Shown: one piece after another, positions 19,702 to 31,456 of the stretch
Position numbering within the stretch: position 1 is the stretch's first letter
Layout of the letters: every line of letters starts with the position of its first letter
Source of the DNA: Lingula anatina
Taxonomy: Eukaryota > Brachiopoda > Lingulata > Lingulida > Lingulidae
Assembly (NCBI RefSeq): GCF_001039355.2
Contig: NW_019775417.1
Location: forward strand, 8,698-72,697
Direction: 5' to 3'
Length of the DNA stretch: 64,000 nucleotides
Notes under the pieces: model-generated
Seen by the model: the letters and a program-made list of their open reading frames with translations, nothing else
What the model was told of the DNA's origin: nothing
Database searches by the model: none
Program-made: the position numbers and the translations under genes

Positions 19702-19911
19702 CGTGGATGTTTGCACAGTCTATTGTAAGTTGAAGTTGCCCAAAAATACAAAAGAAATGCTGTCTTTATTGTTGACACACTCTATTATAAGTTATAAGGT
19801 ACTCAGTAAGCCAAAGTTGCCCAATATGCGAGCTTAAACTCACAAATTTTTGTTACAGCTACTTCATTGTTGACACACTCATTGTAAGTTATAAGGTAGT
19901 CAGAAATCAAA
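19691..19911. repeat. Right Polinton terminal repeat (shorter)
   Basis: Reverse complement of the left terminal region from about 2527 to 2860, but with one 105-bp unit fewer. It stops at the word ATCAAAAGC, directly against KDM1B exon sequence, and lacks the outermost 220 bases found on the left. It may be truncated or shortened by recombination between sub-repeats. Confidence 0.8.
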
Positions 19912-19995
19912 AGCATGGCCCCTCGTCCAGCACACATCCCAAACACGTCCACCAGTACGGTCAGCAGCCTCAAGGATGCACACCTGGGGTAGTAA

Positions 19996-20038
<43 letters not shown>

Positions 20039-21675
20039 ATCCTATGGCATAATCCATGTATGCCTGATGCATTGAAGTTATAATCTATTCTGACATTTCA
20101 CCCTGGGTGTAGTAATAAATAAATAAATAAATAAATAAGCAATCGATCCCCACGTTATGCAGGGTAACTGATGTACATATGATCCACTGAAGTTAAATTC
20201 TATTCTTACATTTCATATAAAATAACTGATCAAATATGTTATATTGTCAGAATTATGAGAAATCACTGTAACAGTTAAAATATTATCAATCAATCCAACT
20301 TCATTGCGTTAACAGAGGTATAGTAGGACAAGGGTTTTCAGTTCTATTTGGTCCTAAAATTAAAATCCTCTTCATGTCATAAAATCCAAAGTGAAAGGTC
20401 CTTTTTTTCTAGATTTTTGTTTTTGGACCCCCCCCCCCTCCTTTTCATCAGATTCTTATAGGTCACCATCAGCAGTACCTTAGCAGCAAAGTTTTTGAGT
20501 TGTTTGGCTGCGCCAAGACCAGCAGCTCCGGCGCCAATTACTATAACTTCTGGCTGAAATAGCAGACAAGTTTACACTCAAGTTATTCATGACAATAAGG
20601 AACTTGGAAAATGAAATATGCAAGACAGAAAAACAATTAAATCAATTAATATTAGTGAATAAAAAAGTCAGTGAACTGAACAAAATGAACATGTACAGTG
20701 GATGTATGTATACTAGCTGAAGTATTTTGAATTATGAAAAAAGGTTCATGGAAAATAAGATATGTGTTTACAAATGAAATTATCAGAATTACAAGTAATT
20801 ATATAAATAATAAAAGCTAAGGTAAATAAAACAATTAAAATGATTAATGCTGGTTAAAATAGTAATAGTCTGAACAATAAAACTTTTTCTGATAAAATGA
20901 GAAAATATATAATTTCAAGAAGTATTGTGCCATTTCAACAGAAATCCATTATGCCTTTGCCACTAACAACAACTGAAGTAAAACAAACAAACAAAAAACT
21001 TACTCACAAAAATACATGTACAACCATAGAAAATCCAATAACTTAAGTAAAAACAATTTGAATGGATAGTGTCATTATAATTGCTAGCCACAAAGAATCA
21101 GAACATGTCTTTACCACTAGAATTACACAGTCAGACCCAAACAAATGACCCAGTACATGGCAACCATCACGTTTATCTCTTCAGTCAATGGTCATTGTGT
21201 TAGATGTGACAGATGTCACAACCAGGCACAATCATCTATCTGTATTACCTGATGGGTAGAGTACTGTGTATTTCATTACACTGTAAATTGAAGTTCTTTA
21301 ATCTGTAACATCTGTAACTGTTTTGAAGCAGGTAGAAAGGATGACATGCAGGTCAGACATCAGAACAGACATTCAAAATGGAAATGGAAATGCTAAAATT
21401 TAATGTGTGAAAGAAAAACTAAATTACTTTTCTAGTGTCATAAGGATAACTCACATCATAATTTTCAAATGATGCTCTAAGGCTTGAAACATAATTTTCT
21501 ATAACAATAAAGCTATTTCAGTGCTCCATTATAAGTTAATAAAATGGTAATATAACCCCTTTAGGATCCAAAATACTGAGGTATAACTGTCAAGGTATAC
21601 TTCATTTTCAGCACTGTAACGCAGCTGTGGTTTACCACTCTCTGGATGAATCTGTAGGTATATTTGGGTCAGAAG
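19912..21675 (-). pseudogene. Damaged copy or allele of the KDM1B segment
   Basis: This stretch is a diverged duplicate of 22561-24664. Exon 20479-20553 encodes the FAD-binding [19 protein letters not shown] peptide unchanged, with only silent differences from 23058-23132 and intact splice sites. Exon 19912-19983 corresponds to 22515-22649 but has a 17-bp deletion after the GGRVW codons, which shifts frame, and is cut at the Polinton boundary after GRGAM. The SWIRM exon present at 23385-23558 in the other copy is absent here. Position 21675 is a contig end (N at 21676). It could be a mutant allele carrying the Polinton or a partial paralogue. The silent-only change in the FAD exon suggests it lost constraint recently. 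Confidence 0.75.
19996..20040. repeat. (AAAT)n microsatellite in intron
   Basis: Runs of AAAT follow the exon acceptor here, again at about 20116-20138, and at the homologous site 22662-22718. Lengths differ between the copies. Confidence 0.9.
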
Positions 21676-21829
21676 NGTAATCTCCTTCTGTTATAACTCC
21701 TTGATTTAAGTAAGAAATATATTTCAGTTTCAACTAGCTTCTTCAACAAAGAAATATGTCCATGATAATTATAGTAATGAAGCAATAAAAAGGATTAAAA
21801 TGCACATGTCAAATGGAACAATTACACAC

Positions 21830-22661
21830 CTAAAAGGCTGCAATCTTTGTGACTATCCCTCTCTTTCCTCCACTCAGCTATGATGTCTAAAAGTGCATTG
21901 AAATGGAAGTCGATTCTCTTGTCTGTGCTGCCATCTATCTGTTTGCCTGACTCATCAATGAGATCACAAGTTGGGGAGATGGGATGTAACTTTATCCCAG
22001 CCTGAAAGAAATGTCATATATCCTTAAAGTTAATGCATGTAAATCAATTAAAACATTAATTGAAGCGCAGAATCAGAAAGTTGACTGGAATTAACTATGA
22101 TGTTTTTTTAAATATGCACAACTACATGTAAATAAATTATAATAAGTATGTGGAATGTGGACATAACTTATAGTAGTTGAATTATAAGAAATGAATCTAA
22201 GATATTTTCTGAAATTTGGAATATTATATTAACAAGGATCTTTTCAGAAATCCAGAATTTTACACTTTTGGGATTTTTTTTTTTTTTTTGGAGGGGGGGA
22301 GGGGGGTCTGGGAGGTGGAAATGGTTGTTAGAAAACGCCTTTTTTTTCGTTGTTTTTTATCCATCTTTTAGACATATCAAATCACACCCACCTGTTCACA
22401 CATCACACAGATAGGGTTATTAATACACCCACCTGTTCACACATCACACAGATAGGGTTATTAATACACCCACCTGTTCACACATCACACAGATAGGGTT
22501 ATTAATACACCCACCTGTTCACACATCACACAGATAGGGTTATTAATACACCCATTGACCAGCATGGCCCCTCGTCCAGCACACACCCCTAGTGACCGGT
22601 CATCCCAAACACGTCCACCAATACGGTCAGCAGCCTCAAGGATGCACACCTGGGGTAGTAA

Positions 22662-22701
<40 letters not shown>

Positions 22702-23558
22702 GAATAAATAAATAAATAATCCACGTTATACATTGTAATTGATGTCTGTAAATCTAATCCATTGAAGTTATATTCTATTCCTACATGTCATATAAAATAA
22801 TTTATCACATTTTTTTCATTGTCAGAATTGGTTTAAATAACTGTAACAGTTAAAATATATCAATTAATCCAAATTTATTGCATTTAAAAAAAGTATAATA
22901 CGTCCAACAAGGGTTTTCAGTTCTATTTGGCCATAAAATTAAAATCCTCTTCGTGTCATAAAATCCAAAGTAAAAGGTCCTTTTTTCTAGAATTTTTGTT
23001 TTTGGACCCCTCCCACCTCCTTTTCATCAGATTCTTATAGGTTAGCATCAGCAGTACCTTAGCAGCAAAGTTTTTGAGTTGTTTGGCTGCTCCAAGACCA
23101 GCAGCTCCTGCCCCAATTACTATAACCTCTGGCTGAAATAGCAGACAATTTACACTCAAGTTAGACATGACAATAAGGAGCTAGCAAAATGAAATATGCA
23201 AGACAGAAAAACAATTAAATCAGTAAATATTAGTGAATAAAATAATGTGAATGAACTGAAAGGTCCATGGAAAATATGAAAGTGTGAACATTTAAATCTG
23301 ATTTCATTTTTCATTTTATACTTTAAACAAACAAACAAAGAAACAACAGCAGAAATAAATAAATAAATATATTAAAAAAACCACCTTGTGCCTGTCAGGT
23401 AACACAGAGAGGTCTTGCGGGGGAGAGATGATACCGAAGTTGATCCACCCCACTCTGGTCAAATGTTGTATGACACGGCTCAGCTCCTGATAACAACGTA
23501 TCCTCACCAGACCTCGACACAGGAGATACGGGGCACATTTCTCTGCTGTCAGCCACTC
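21830..23558 (-). CDS. KDM1B: KDM1B/LSD2-like histone H3K4 demethylase, four exons (partial gene)
   Basis: Exons on the minus strand: 23385-23558 (SWIRM-type, with CRGLVRIRC and VGWINFG), 23058-23132 (FAD dinucleotide fold, [17 protein letters not shown]), 22515-22649 ([15 protein letters not shown], then [11 protein letters not shown] and MCEQ) and 21830-22001 ([29 protein letters not shown]). Each has AG/GT borders, and phases match (0,0,0, then 1). The GCINNP-MCEQ and DFHFNALLD signatures separate it from KDM1A and point to the LSD2 branch, a flavin-dependent nuclear enzyme that removes mono- and dimethyl marks from H3K4. The N-terminal zinc-finger exons should lie at higher coordinates but I could not find them; the C-terminal oxidase exons are missing beyond 21676, a contig end. 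Identity is confident; the gene is incomplete. Confidence 0.85.
22005..22384. other. KDM1B intron
   Basis: Intron between the exons 21830-22001 and 22515-22649. It contains T-rich and G-rich runs near 22268-22310 and no other feature. Confidence 0.7.
22385..22548. repeat. 41-bp minisatellite made of exon end plus splice donor
   Basis: Four near-perfect 41-bp units start at 22385, 22426, 22467 and 22508. The last overlaps the 3' end of a KDM1B exon; every unit repeats the codons for [11 protein letters not shown] and the donor GTGGGT on the minus strand. Three decoy donors therefore lie downstream in the intron. Confidence 0.92.
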
Positions 23559-24829
23559 CTGCAAATATACAAAGTGAAATATATCAATTAAAACAGGGAC
23601 TTGTATCTGTGCAGTATTGAAGATGCTTTGTAGAGTTGTATTGTTATTGCACTATTTCCACAGAGAATTTGGTTATTATTGTATATGGAAATGAGAAGGG
23701 TCACAGGAAAAGGAGGCTAGATTCAGTAGAGAAATTAACAGAATATGTAACAGGATAAACATCAAATCATGAAAGCAACATCAAAGATCAAGAGGCATAG
23801 AATTAGCGGAAAAGATACCTGAAAAAAAAAAAAATCAGATAATGGAGGTGTGGGACGAAGTACTATATTTGTGTAAGGTTACTATTCTAGCTAAGATGGA
23901 AATTAAAAAAGAAAAAGAAAGAATTAGCATTGTACCACTTCATCAGAGATCCATTATGCCTTACATCAACTGAAGTAAAACAAACAAACAAACAAACAAA
24001 TAAACAACCACAGAAAATTCAATAATTTAAGTAAAAACAATTTGAATGGATAGTGTCATTATAATTGCTAGCCACAAAGAGTCAGAACATGACTTAACCA
24101 CTAGAATTACACAGTCAGACCCAAACAAATGACCCAGTACATGGCAACCAACACGTTTATCCTTTCGCAAGTCACTGGTCATTGTGTTAGATGTGACAAA
24201 TGTCACAACCAGGCACAATCAGCTATCTGTATTACCTGGTGGGTAGAGTACTGTGTATTTCATTACACTGTAGATTGAAGTTCTTTAATCTATAACATCT
24301 GTAACTGTTTTGAAGCAGGTAGAAAGGATGACATGCAGGTCAGACATCAGAACAGACATTCATAATGGAAATGGAAAATGCTAAAATTTAATGTGGGGAA
24401 GAAGAACTAGCTTACTTTTCTAATGTCATAAGGATAACTTGCATCATAATTTTCAAATGATGCTCTGGGGCTTGAAACATCATTTTTCTATAACAATAAA
24501 GATATTTCCGTGCTCCATTATAAGTTAATAATATGGTAATATAACCCCTTTGTGATCCAAAATACTGAGGTATAACTGTTAAGGTACACTTCATTTTCAG
24601 CACTGTAATGCAGCTGTGGTTTACCACTCTCTGGATGAATCTGTAGGTATATTTGGGTCAAAAGACACACTAGAAGTATACTGTACACATTAGACACCAA
24701 GTTTTATGTTCATGTGGAAATATGCTGCAAAGCTCTAAAACTTTTCCAGATAAATAAAAATAAAATTTTTTATTAAAATGATTCCCTCCCCACCTTCAGA
24801 AACATTACTTAAAAAAAGAAGGAAAAAAA

Positions 24830-24922
<93 letters not shown>

Positions 24923-25218
24923 TGCAAATAAAAGTAAACGATGCTGACATTCCCTTCTTAAATGTTAGGAAGATATGGTAGTCTAAATCAATCATGCTTC
25001 TTTGGAAAATTAATGTTATTCAATTCAAATTTGTACAAAACATTGAGAGCAAGGATGGATCAACCATGAGTAGGGGAAAATTGCATTTTGGTGCAAAAAT
25101 TACCATAAAGATTACCTTTTAATTAATCAAAATTAATAACCCATATCCAGGTAATGGAGAAACCCATGATGATCAACTATGAGTGATTGAACGCACTCCC
25201 TGAAATCAATTTATAACT
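23559..25218. other. Intron or intergenic DNA upstream of the KDM1B SWIRM exon
   Basis: I see no exon here. Part of it (about 23940-24664) is the counterpart of 20940-21675. It ends at a contig break (N at 25219), and its last 490 bases reappear after the N. Confidence 0.6.
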
Positions 25219-25640
25219 NACAAAGCTCTGAAACTTTCCAAGATAAATAAAAATTTTAATTTTTTATTAAAATGATTCCCTCCCCTCCTTCAGAAACAAC
25301 TTTAAAAAAAATTAAAATCCTGCAAATAAAAGTAAACGATGCTGACATTTCCTTCTTAAATGTTAGGAAGATATGGTAGTCTAAATCAATCATGCTTCTT
25401 TGGAAAATTAATGTTATTCAATTCAAATTGGTACAAAACATTGAGGGCAGGGATGGATCAACCATGAGTAGGGAAAATTGCATTTTGGTGCAAAAATTCC
25501 CATAAAGATTACCTTTTAATTAATCAAAATTAATAACCCACATCCAGGTAATGGAGAAACCCATGATGATCAACTATGAGTGATTGAGCACACTCCCTGA
25601 AATCAATTTATAACTGAAAGTTCATCAATGGTTATTAATT
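24727..25640. repeat. Unmerged contig overlap around N 25219
   Basis: 24727-25218 and 25220-25640 are the same sequence with a few per cent difference. The first copy holds a poly-A tract and a long (AT)n run (24824-24920) that the second lacks. The single N lies exactly between them, so this is most likely one locus in two allelic versions. Confidence 0.85.
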
Positions 25641-28048
25641 AAACTTGATATGATTACAAAGACCACCCATTATAAATCAATTCATCAGCTATAATTTATA
25701 ACAACTGATGAGGTTTATTTCAATAAAATACTGTCAATGTTTGAAGTGAATCAACAGCAAAAAGGAATCTGAAAGTTTGTCAGGAGAATTTTTTAATTTA
25801 CATGTGTAATGATCTGTTTTTATGTTAGATGATTACAGGAAAGGAAAATGTAGCCAATTATACAACTGTCATGCTTAAGAACACAAACTGATATCTATAT
25901 CTATATCTATATCTATATCTATCTATATATATATATATATATATATTCATTTAATTTATTTCATGAATATAGAAAAAAAAATTACATTTACTGGCTTAAA
26001 TCACACACAAATAACTACAAACAGAAAAGGGTCTCAATCGCCATAATTCGTGGGTCAAATACCAGTACATAAACAGTTAACATTTGACATTGACAGAAAT
26101 ATTTGACTTTGACAGAGAAAGCGTGACAACCTTGACTCACTCATAAACAGACCTACAAAGAACATACAGCAAAACAAAAGAGACGAAAAAATCAAAAGAG
26201 GGCAGTAAAATTTAAAAGAAAACTTAATTTACCAACAGTAATTTAACCCCAGTCAGTCAGAATATTGCATTTCTCATCATAACGCACACTTTTTTGAGGG
26301 GAATCTATTCAACCCTCACCCCATACGTGCCTGACACAATATAAAATGAGCGGCATCAATGTAACACTGGATAATGCAGCATAGATTAACAATATCAACA
26401 CAAACAACAACACAATCAACACAGATAATTAAGAATTGATTGCACAGTTCACTGACTTTAGCACAAATATATAATAGGAACACTATTGAGAATTTGTAAA
26501 GGTACCTAAGTTAGCAAAATAAAGCTCACGTAAGTAATCCAAAGGCAGCCTACTCTCAATGGTGTCCATGCAACCTTTTCAATGTCCTGACTGTTGTTTT
26601 TACCCAATCACATTGATGTATTACATTTCCTCACTGAATTCTTGTCAATGTTAATAAATCAAACTATCCTCAGGCATTCTCTTTATATTTTTGGTCACTA
26701 AAGGTGGGGTGAAGGGTGTGTCTGTAAGAGAATGGGGGTGGAGGGGGGGGGCTTGGTGCAGGTGCTCTCACCTGGTATGTACAATTTTCTCCACTTGTGG
26801 GTTTCAAGTTTTTACCTTGAGATCAATCATCTTGATCTACACAGTGCATGCGTGTCTGTATATGTACAGTATATTGATGTGCTGGGTATGTGTGCCAATT
26901 GTTGTGAAGTACCAGTATATGAGTATGTGGATCTCTGGTCATATACTATGTGTGTAAGTAATATAATGTACTGCCAATGCAGGACAGTAGTTGTATGCGT
27001 ATTCCTGTGAATGTGTGTGCATACACTGTATAAATATATGCAGTGTCTATAAATGCCTGTTTGAGTGTAATATACATGTATAGTCCTCTACACTTTTGCA
27101 TGCATATGTGCACGAGTGCATATGACCCTCTGATCATGCTCTGTACTGTATATTAAATGCTTGTTTTATATGTGTAATGTTCAAGCACAGTAGCCTGGAG
27201 GTGTGCATGGGCCTTGCTATTAACCCCATCCTCAATGCTGTGCTTGGCATTCAGTGGTTAAAAATGAAATAAAAATAAATATCTAGGACAAAAAAAAAAA
27301 AAAAAAAAAAAAAAAAGAAATCTAGGACAAAAAAAAAAAAAAGCAATTCCCCATTGCCCAATGCCAACTTCACAGAACAAATAAAATCTGTCATGAGATA
27401 CACCAGAAAAATAAATAACGTGTCCTCAGTGAAGGACAATGTAATCTCTGTGCTTAACCAACCATAAGTAAAGACATCAATCTCATCCCTCCATCTCACA
27501 ACAAACACTAAATAACAAAACTCCATGTGGAAACATTTGGATTCCCCAGCAATGTTTTACCTTCCCCTAGGGGCTTTGTAAACATATCATGTTCAACAAA
27601 CAGTGCAGTTCTCAATTTAAAGACGTAATTACGTGCCTCAGTATGACGTGAGCACTGACAACTCAATTGCATGTTGATACATTATACAAGATGATGGAGG
27701 AAGCCACCTTTACAATTAAATCATCTGATCACTTTAGCATACCAGCCATGACCTTACATCAGTTCTCTTGCTCTCCTCCATTTTTGATAAATGAACATGC
27801 TAAGATGAATTTGCTCTCTTTTGTTTAAAAGAAGCTGTAAAAGCCTGCAGACAGCAATCTCAAAGGAGGGGGGCATGATCTTTTCTTCTAAAAAAGTCCA
27901 TAGACATTTTAACCTCTTCACAAAGAAATATCAAACCCTTGGATATGCATTTTGATTCAGGGTGGTCCATTTTTTTTGAGGAAAAAGACAGTTTGTCCCA
28001 ATTTTCAATAACCCCCACTGCCTTTGGACTGCCCTCCCACCTCCCCCT

Positions 28049-28190
28049 CCCCCCACATCCTACCCCTGCTGCCACCACGCCCTATCCCTGCCCCCCCACA
28101 TCCTACCCCTGCTGCCACCACGCCCTATCCCTGACCCCCCCACATCCTACCCCTGCTGCCACCATGCCCTATCCCTGCCCCCCCCCCCCC
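28049..28190. repeat. C-rich minisatellite, three units of about 45 bp
   Basis: Units contain CATCCTACCCCTGCTGCCAC and then GCCCTATCCCTG, ending in poly-C runs of different length. Confidence 0.85.
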
Positions 28191-28948
28191 CCAATCCCTT
28201 ATAATCTTTATCTGCATGACTTGACCAATGTGTCACCAATGTGAAGAGCTTGAAATGAGTGAGTATAGAGGGTAGGGAATACCTTTTGCGTTCCGCATGA
28301 TTGGCCTTATTTTTCGAGCGTGATGCCTTATTTGAGCCCAATATTCTGTGTGAAATGTGATTCAGGAATTCTTGGTGATTGGCATGAATATATCTTGGTG
28401 ATTAGTGATTGACCTTTTTTAATTCTTGGTGATTGGTGATTAAGGGGGGGGGGGGTATTCCCTACCTTCAATGTAACTTCCAAGTCTTTCGTCCTCAGCT
28501 TGTATCCCTATGGGAGTTAAGGTTGAGAATATGCCTGATTCTTTTTTTTAAATTAAAATAATTCATGTCTCATTTTTCAACAAACTTTAATGTACATGTA
28601 GTCTGATGTACATATATGATCATCTATCATTAGAGAAACATTGATTTTTACTTTTTCTCTGGATTAAAAAGAGTAGAAAAAAAGGTATATTTAAATCAAT
28701 TTTATTTCAAATCATGTTTCTTTTCAAGTAATCCCCCCCCAACCCACATGAATGTGATAACTGCTATTTTATTTCTCCCTCTGAAACTATTCACCTTTTC
28801 ACAGCCTATGTAAACAGCTGATTGGAATGTAATGTGAGGATGGTACAGGGGGTAGACTTGTATCAGTAGTTGCAAGGACACAAGCAAATTTCTCAATACT
28901 TGTTACCATATTCCATGTGTAAGGTTGCAAAATTGATATACTGGTAAA

Positions 28949-29165
28949 CATACCCTGTGCACTTATGACAACTGGTTCATATACCCTGTGCACTTATGAC
29001 AACTGGTACATATACCCTGTGCACTTATGACAACTGGTACATATACCCTGTGCACTTATGACAACTGGTAAACATACCCTGTGCACTTATGACAACTGGT
29101 TCATATACCCTGTGCACTTATGACAACTGGTTCATATACCCTGTGCACTTATGACAACTGGTTCT
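28949..29165. repeat. 31-bp minisatellite, seven units
   Basis: The period is exactly 31 bases (starts 28951, 28982, 29013 and onward). Units contain TACCCTGTGCACTTATGACA and differ mainly at two positions after CTGGT. Confidence 0.95.
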
Positions 29166-31200
29166 GATTGCTTCCAGGTTTTATTTCGTTGTTAAAATAT
29201 CAATGATCCATCTAATTGAGAAATCTAAAAAACCATACCATTGGCCAAGAACACATTTCCATCCCCTCCACTATTTTTCATCAGGCTCTTTGAAATTTAC
29301 CCTACATACGAGCCATACAACAGCAGAAAATAAAAATCAAATGCTTCTAAGTTTTATGAAGTGCCTCATTAATTTCTTAAAAGTGAAAAAGTGAAAAAAA
29401 AAAAAAAAAAAAAAAAAACAATAACAATAACAAAAAGTTATTTTAACCAAGTACATTTAATTATAAGTACCCCGACCTCTTCTGAGATTCAGAATCCCCC
29501 TGTGGGGAGCCACATGATTGGTTGATAAAAAAGGCCAAAACGGAATGAAAGAATTTATTATTTGAACAAGGCCATGTTTAAGAATATTCCTGATTTGAAC
29601 CAGTTCGAAATACGGCAAGGTTCCTGTCTACACAAAAAATCCCAGGTAGGTCAAAGTTTTGGTTATTAATAATCTTCTTTAATTGTCAGTACTTACAGAC
29701 TAGATGAAACATTAATATAAATATAATAATTGGTACCATTGGTTACTTTCTTCCCAATATTTCTCAGAGGAATTTAAAAAAAAGAGAAATAAAAATTTGG
29801 GTCCATCTTTAGCACGTTGCTATAGGCTAATGTCTCCTAAATGTAGGCCAATGATTTTCAAACACACTCATCTTGTTTGTATCACAGCAAACTTCCACAG
29901 AGGCACACATACTCTTAGTAGATTAATTAAAACTATGTTATGTTCAGTGCCCTTTGAATAATTAAGCCTTTACATCACACTTAAATGTATCCCCTATCTC
30001 ACCTATTGTGCTGACTGCATTATTTTAATACACTGTATAATAGTTCAAGGGGGGGGGGGGGGCAGAAGCTGAAAGGGGGGTATTCTAGTCTCCATTCCTT
30101 TTCCATACATTACCATGGAAACAGCTTATATTTTTTAGTTTTAAAACTGATATTCATGACTAAAATGTGTGAAAGCTTATTCTGAGAGGTTTTTCTTTTT
30201 CTTTTTGCCCATTACTCGTTTTTTTTCAACTCATATTGATCAAGGCTATGAATAATATCCGGAAGCTATCAGAACAAGCTTTCACAATTTTTGGTCATCA
30301 GTATCACTACTGGATATGAAATATGTGATGACAATGACAGGTAAGATTTCACAGGCATTTAAAACTATGGAACTGTTCAGAATGAGTTATGTCAATTTAG
30401 CTAGTGTTCTTGCTGAATCTGATCAGATTAACAGACTGACATTCCTCCACTTATGTCCAATGTACTCTGAGACTCATAATCAACAGCTTCTCTGTATTAA
30501 CACCAGGAGGAGGAAGCGTGTATGTCTGTTATTTGATTGCATTCAGCAAGAGTCCCCATGAAGTTAGTGTGCACTGGCTAGGTCAACTAATAGATAAATT
30601 ATGGTATTATTACACTACAAGGGTTTAACTTGCTTTCACAGCTTCACTTCCTAGTGTTCTGGCAGAAGATGAGTAAATGTCTGTGGGGAGCACAGGGGCT
30701 CCATTCAGGGCACTCTCTTGTATACGTAATGTCTTAACCAGGGGCTACAGTCACGAAACTTTGAAACTTACAACAGTTTGTAACTATTTACATGAATTTG
30801 TAACTTGGACTTACGTGAAATTTTACAAGAATTCGTAAGTTACAACCTTTCAGAAATACAGCTCCAGGCTATGAAGTTGTCAGCCTCTCAAAATGGACTG
30901 TTCTAGTTAAGTGTACCAAATACTTATCAAAATCAATAAATGATTATATGTATTTATATATACATAATTAGATGAAATGCAGAAATGCATGTACATGGGG
31001 CCCTTGGGGATGGGGTTTTGGGAAAAGACTTTGCTCTGGGTTAAAATTGATTTACACTGTATGTTCACCAAAGTTTCATGGTAAAAGGTCCACTTTTTGA
31101 GAAAAAGACCCCCCCCCTTGAAATTGCTGGCTACTGACCTGACAACTAAGCACAAACATGAACAGATAAATGCATGGATAAAGAATATATAGATTGATAA

Positions 31201-31204
31201 TCAA

Positions 31205-31254
<50 letters not shown>

Positions 31255-31456
31255 GCTCCTTTCCCAGATAGATAGATTGATAGACAATTGAAACAAAAAA
31301 ATTAAAAATAATAATAATACCCTCCTTTCCCAGATAGATTGATTGAAAGACAATTGAAACAAAAAATTAAAAATAATAATAATACCCTCCTTTCCCAGAT
31401 AGATTGATTGATAGACAATTGAAACAAAAAATTTAAAAAAATAATAATAATACCCT
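31201..31456. repeat. (AAT)n followed by about 64-bp tandem units
   Basis: An AAT run (31206-31251) leads into three units containing CCTTTCCCAGATAGAT and GACAATTGAAACAAAAAA, each separated by a short AAT run. Confidence 0.9.

Larger units (their letters stand above)
2307..19911. mobile_element. Polinton/Maverick element, about 17.6 kb
   Basis: The block carries the diagnostic Polinton set: protein-primed family B DNA polymerase, retrovirus-like integrase with chromodomain, FtsK/HerA-type ATPase, adenain-like cysteine protease, major capsid and minor (penton-like) capsid genes, and small conserved Polinton proteins. Inverted repeats with matching sub-repeats sit at both ends (2530-2860 and 19691-19911). 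Length and gene content match intact family members of 15-20 kb. The left boundary is set at 2307, where AGTAGAAG begins the repeat-rich terminus; the six bases before it (GTGACT) could be a target duplication, but the right terminus is shorter and gives no partner. Polymerase, integrase, ATPase and major capsid genes are all broken as assembled, while protease, minor capsid, BIR and several small genes are open. A piggyBac-derived element is nested inside it. Confidence 0.93.

Noticed and set aside
22485-22733. Continuous frame through the KDM1B exon and its flanking AAAT repeat
   Set aside because: The real exon is bounded by AG/GT at 22649 and 22515; the rest is intron repeat read through by chance.
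24778-24995. Open frames across the (AT)n tract
   Set aside because: Translation of a microsatellite (alternating Ile-Tyr), not a protein.
28949-29165. Regular 31-bp repeats considered as a CRISPR array
   Set aside because: Units are contiguous with no unique spacers, and the setting is animal DNA; it is a minisatellite.
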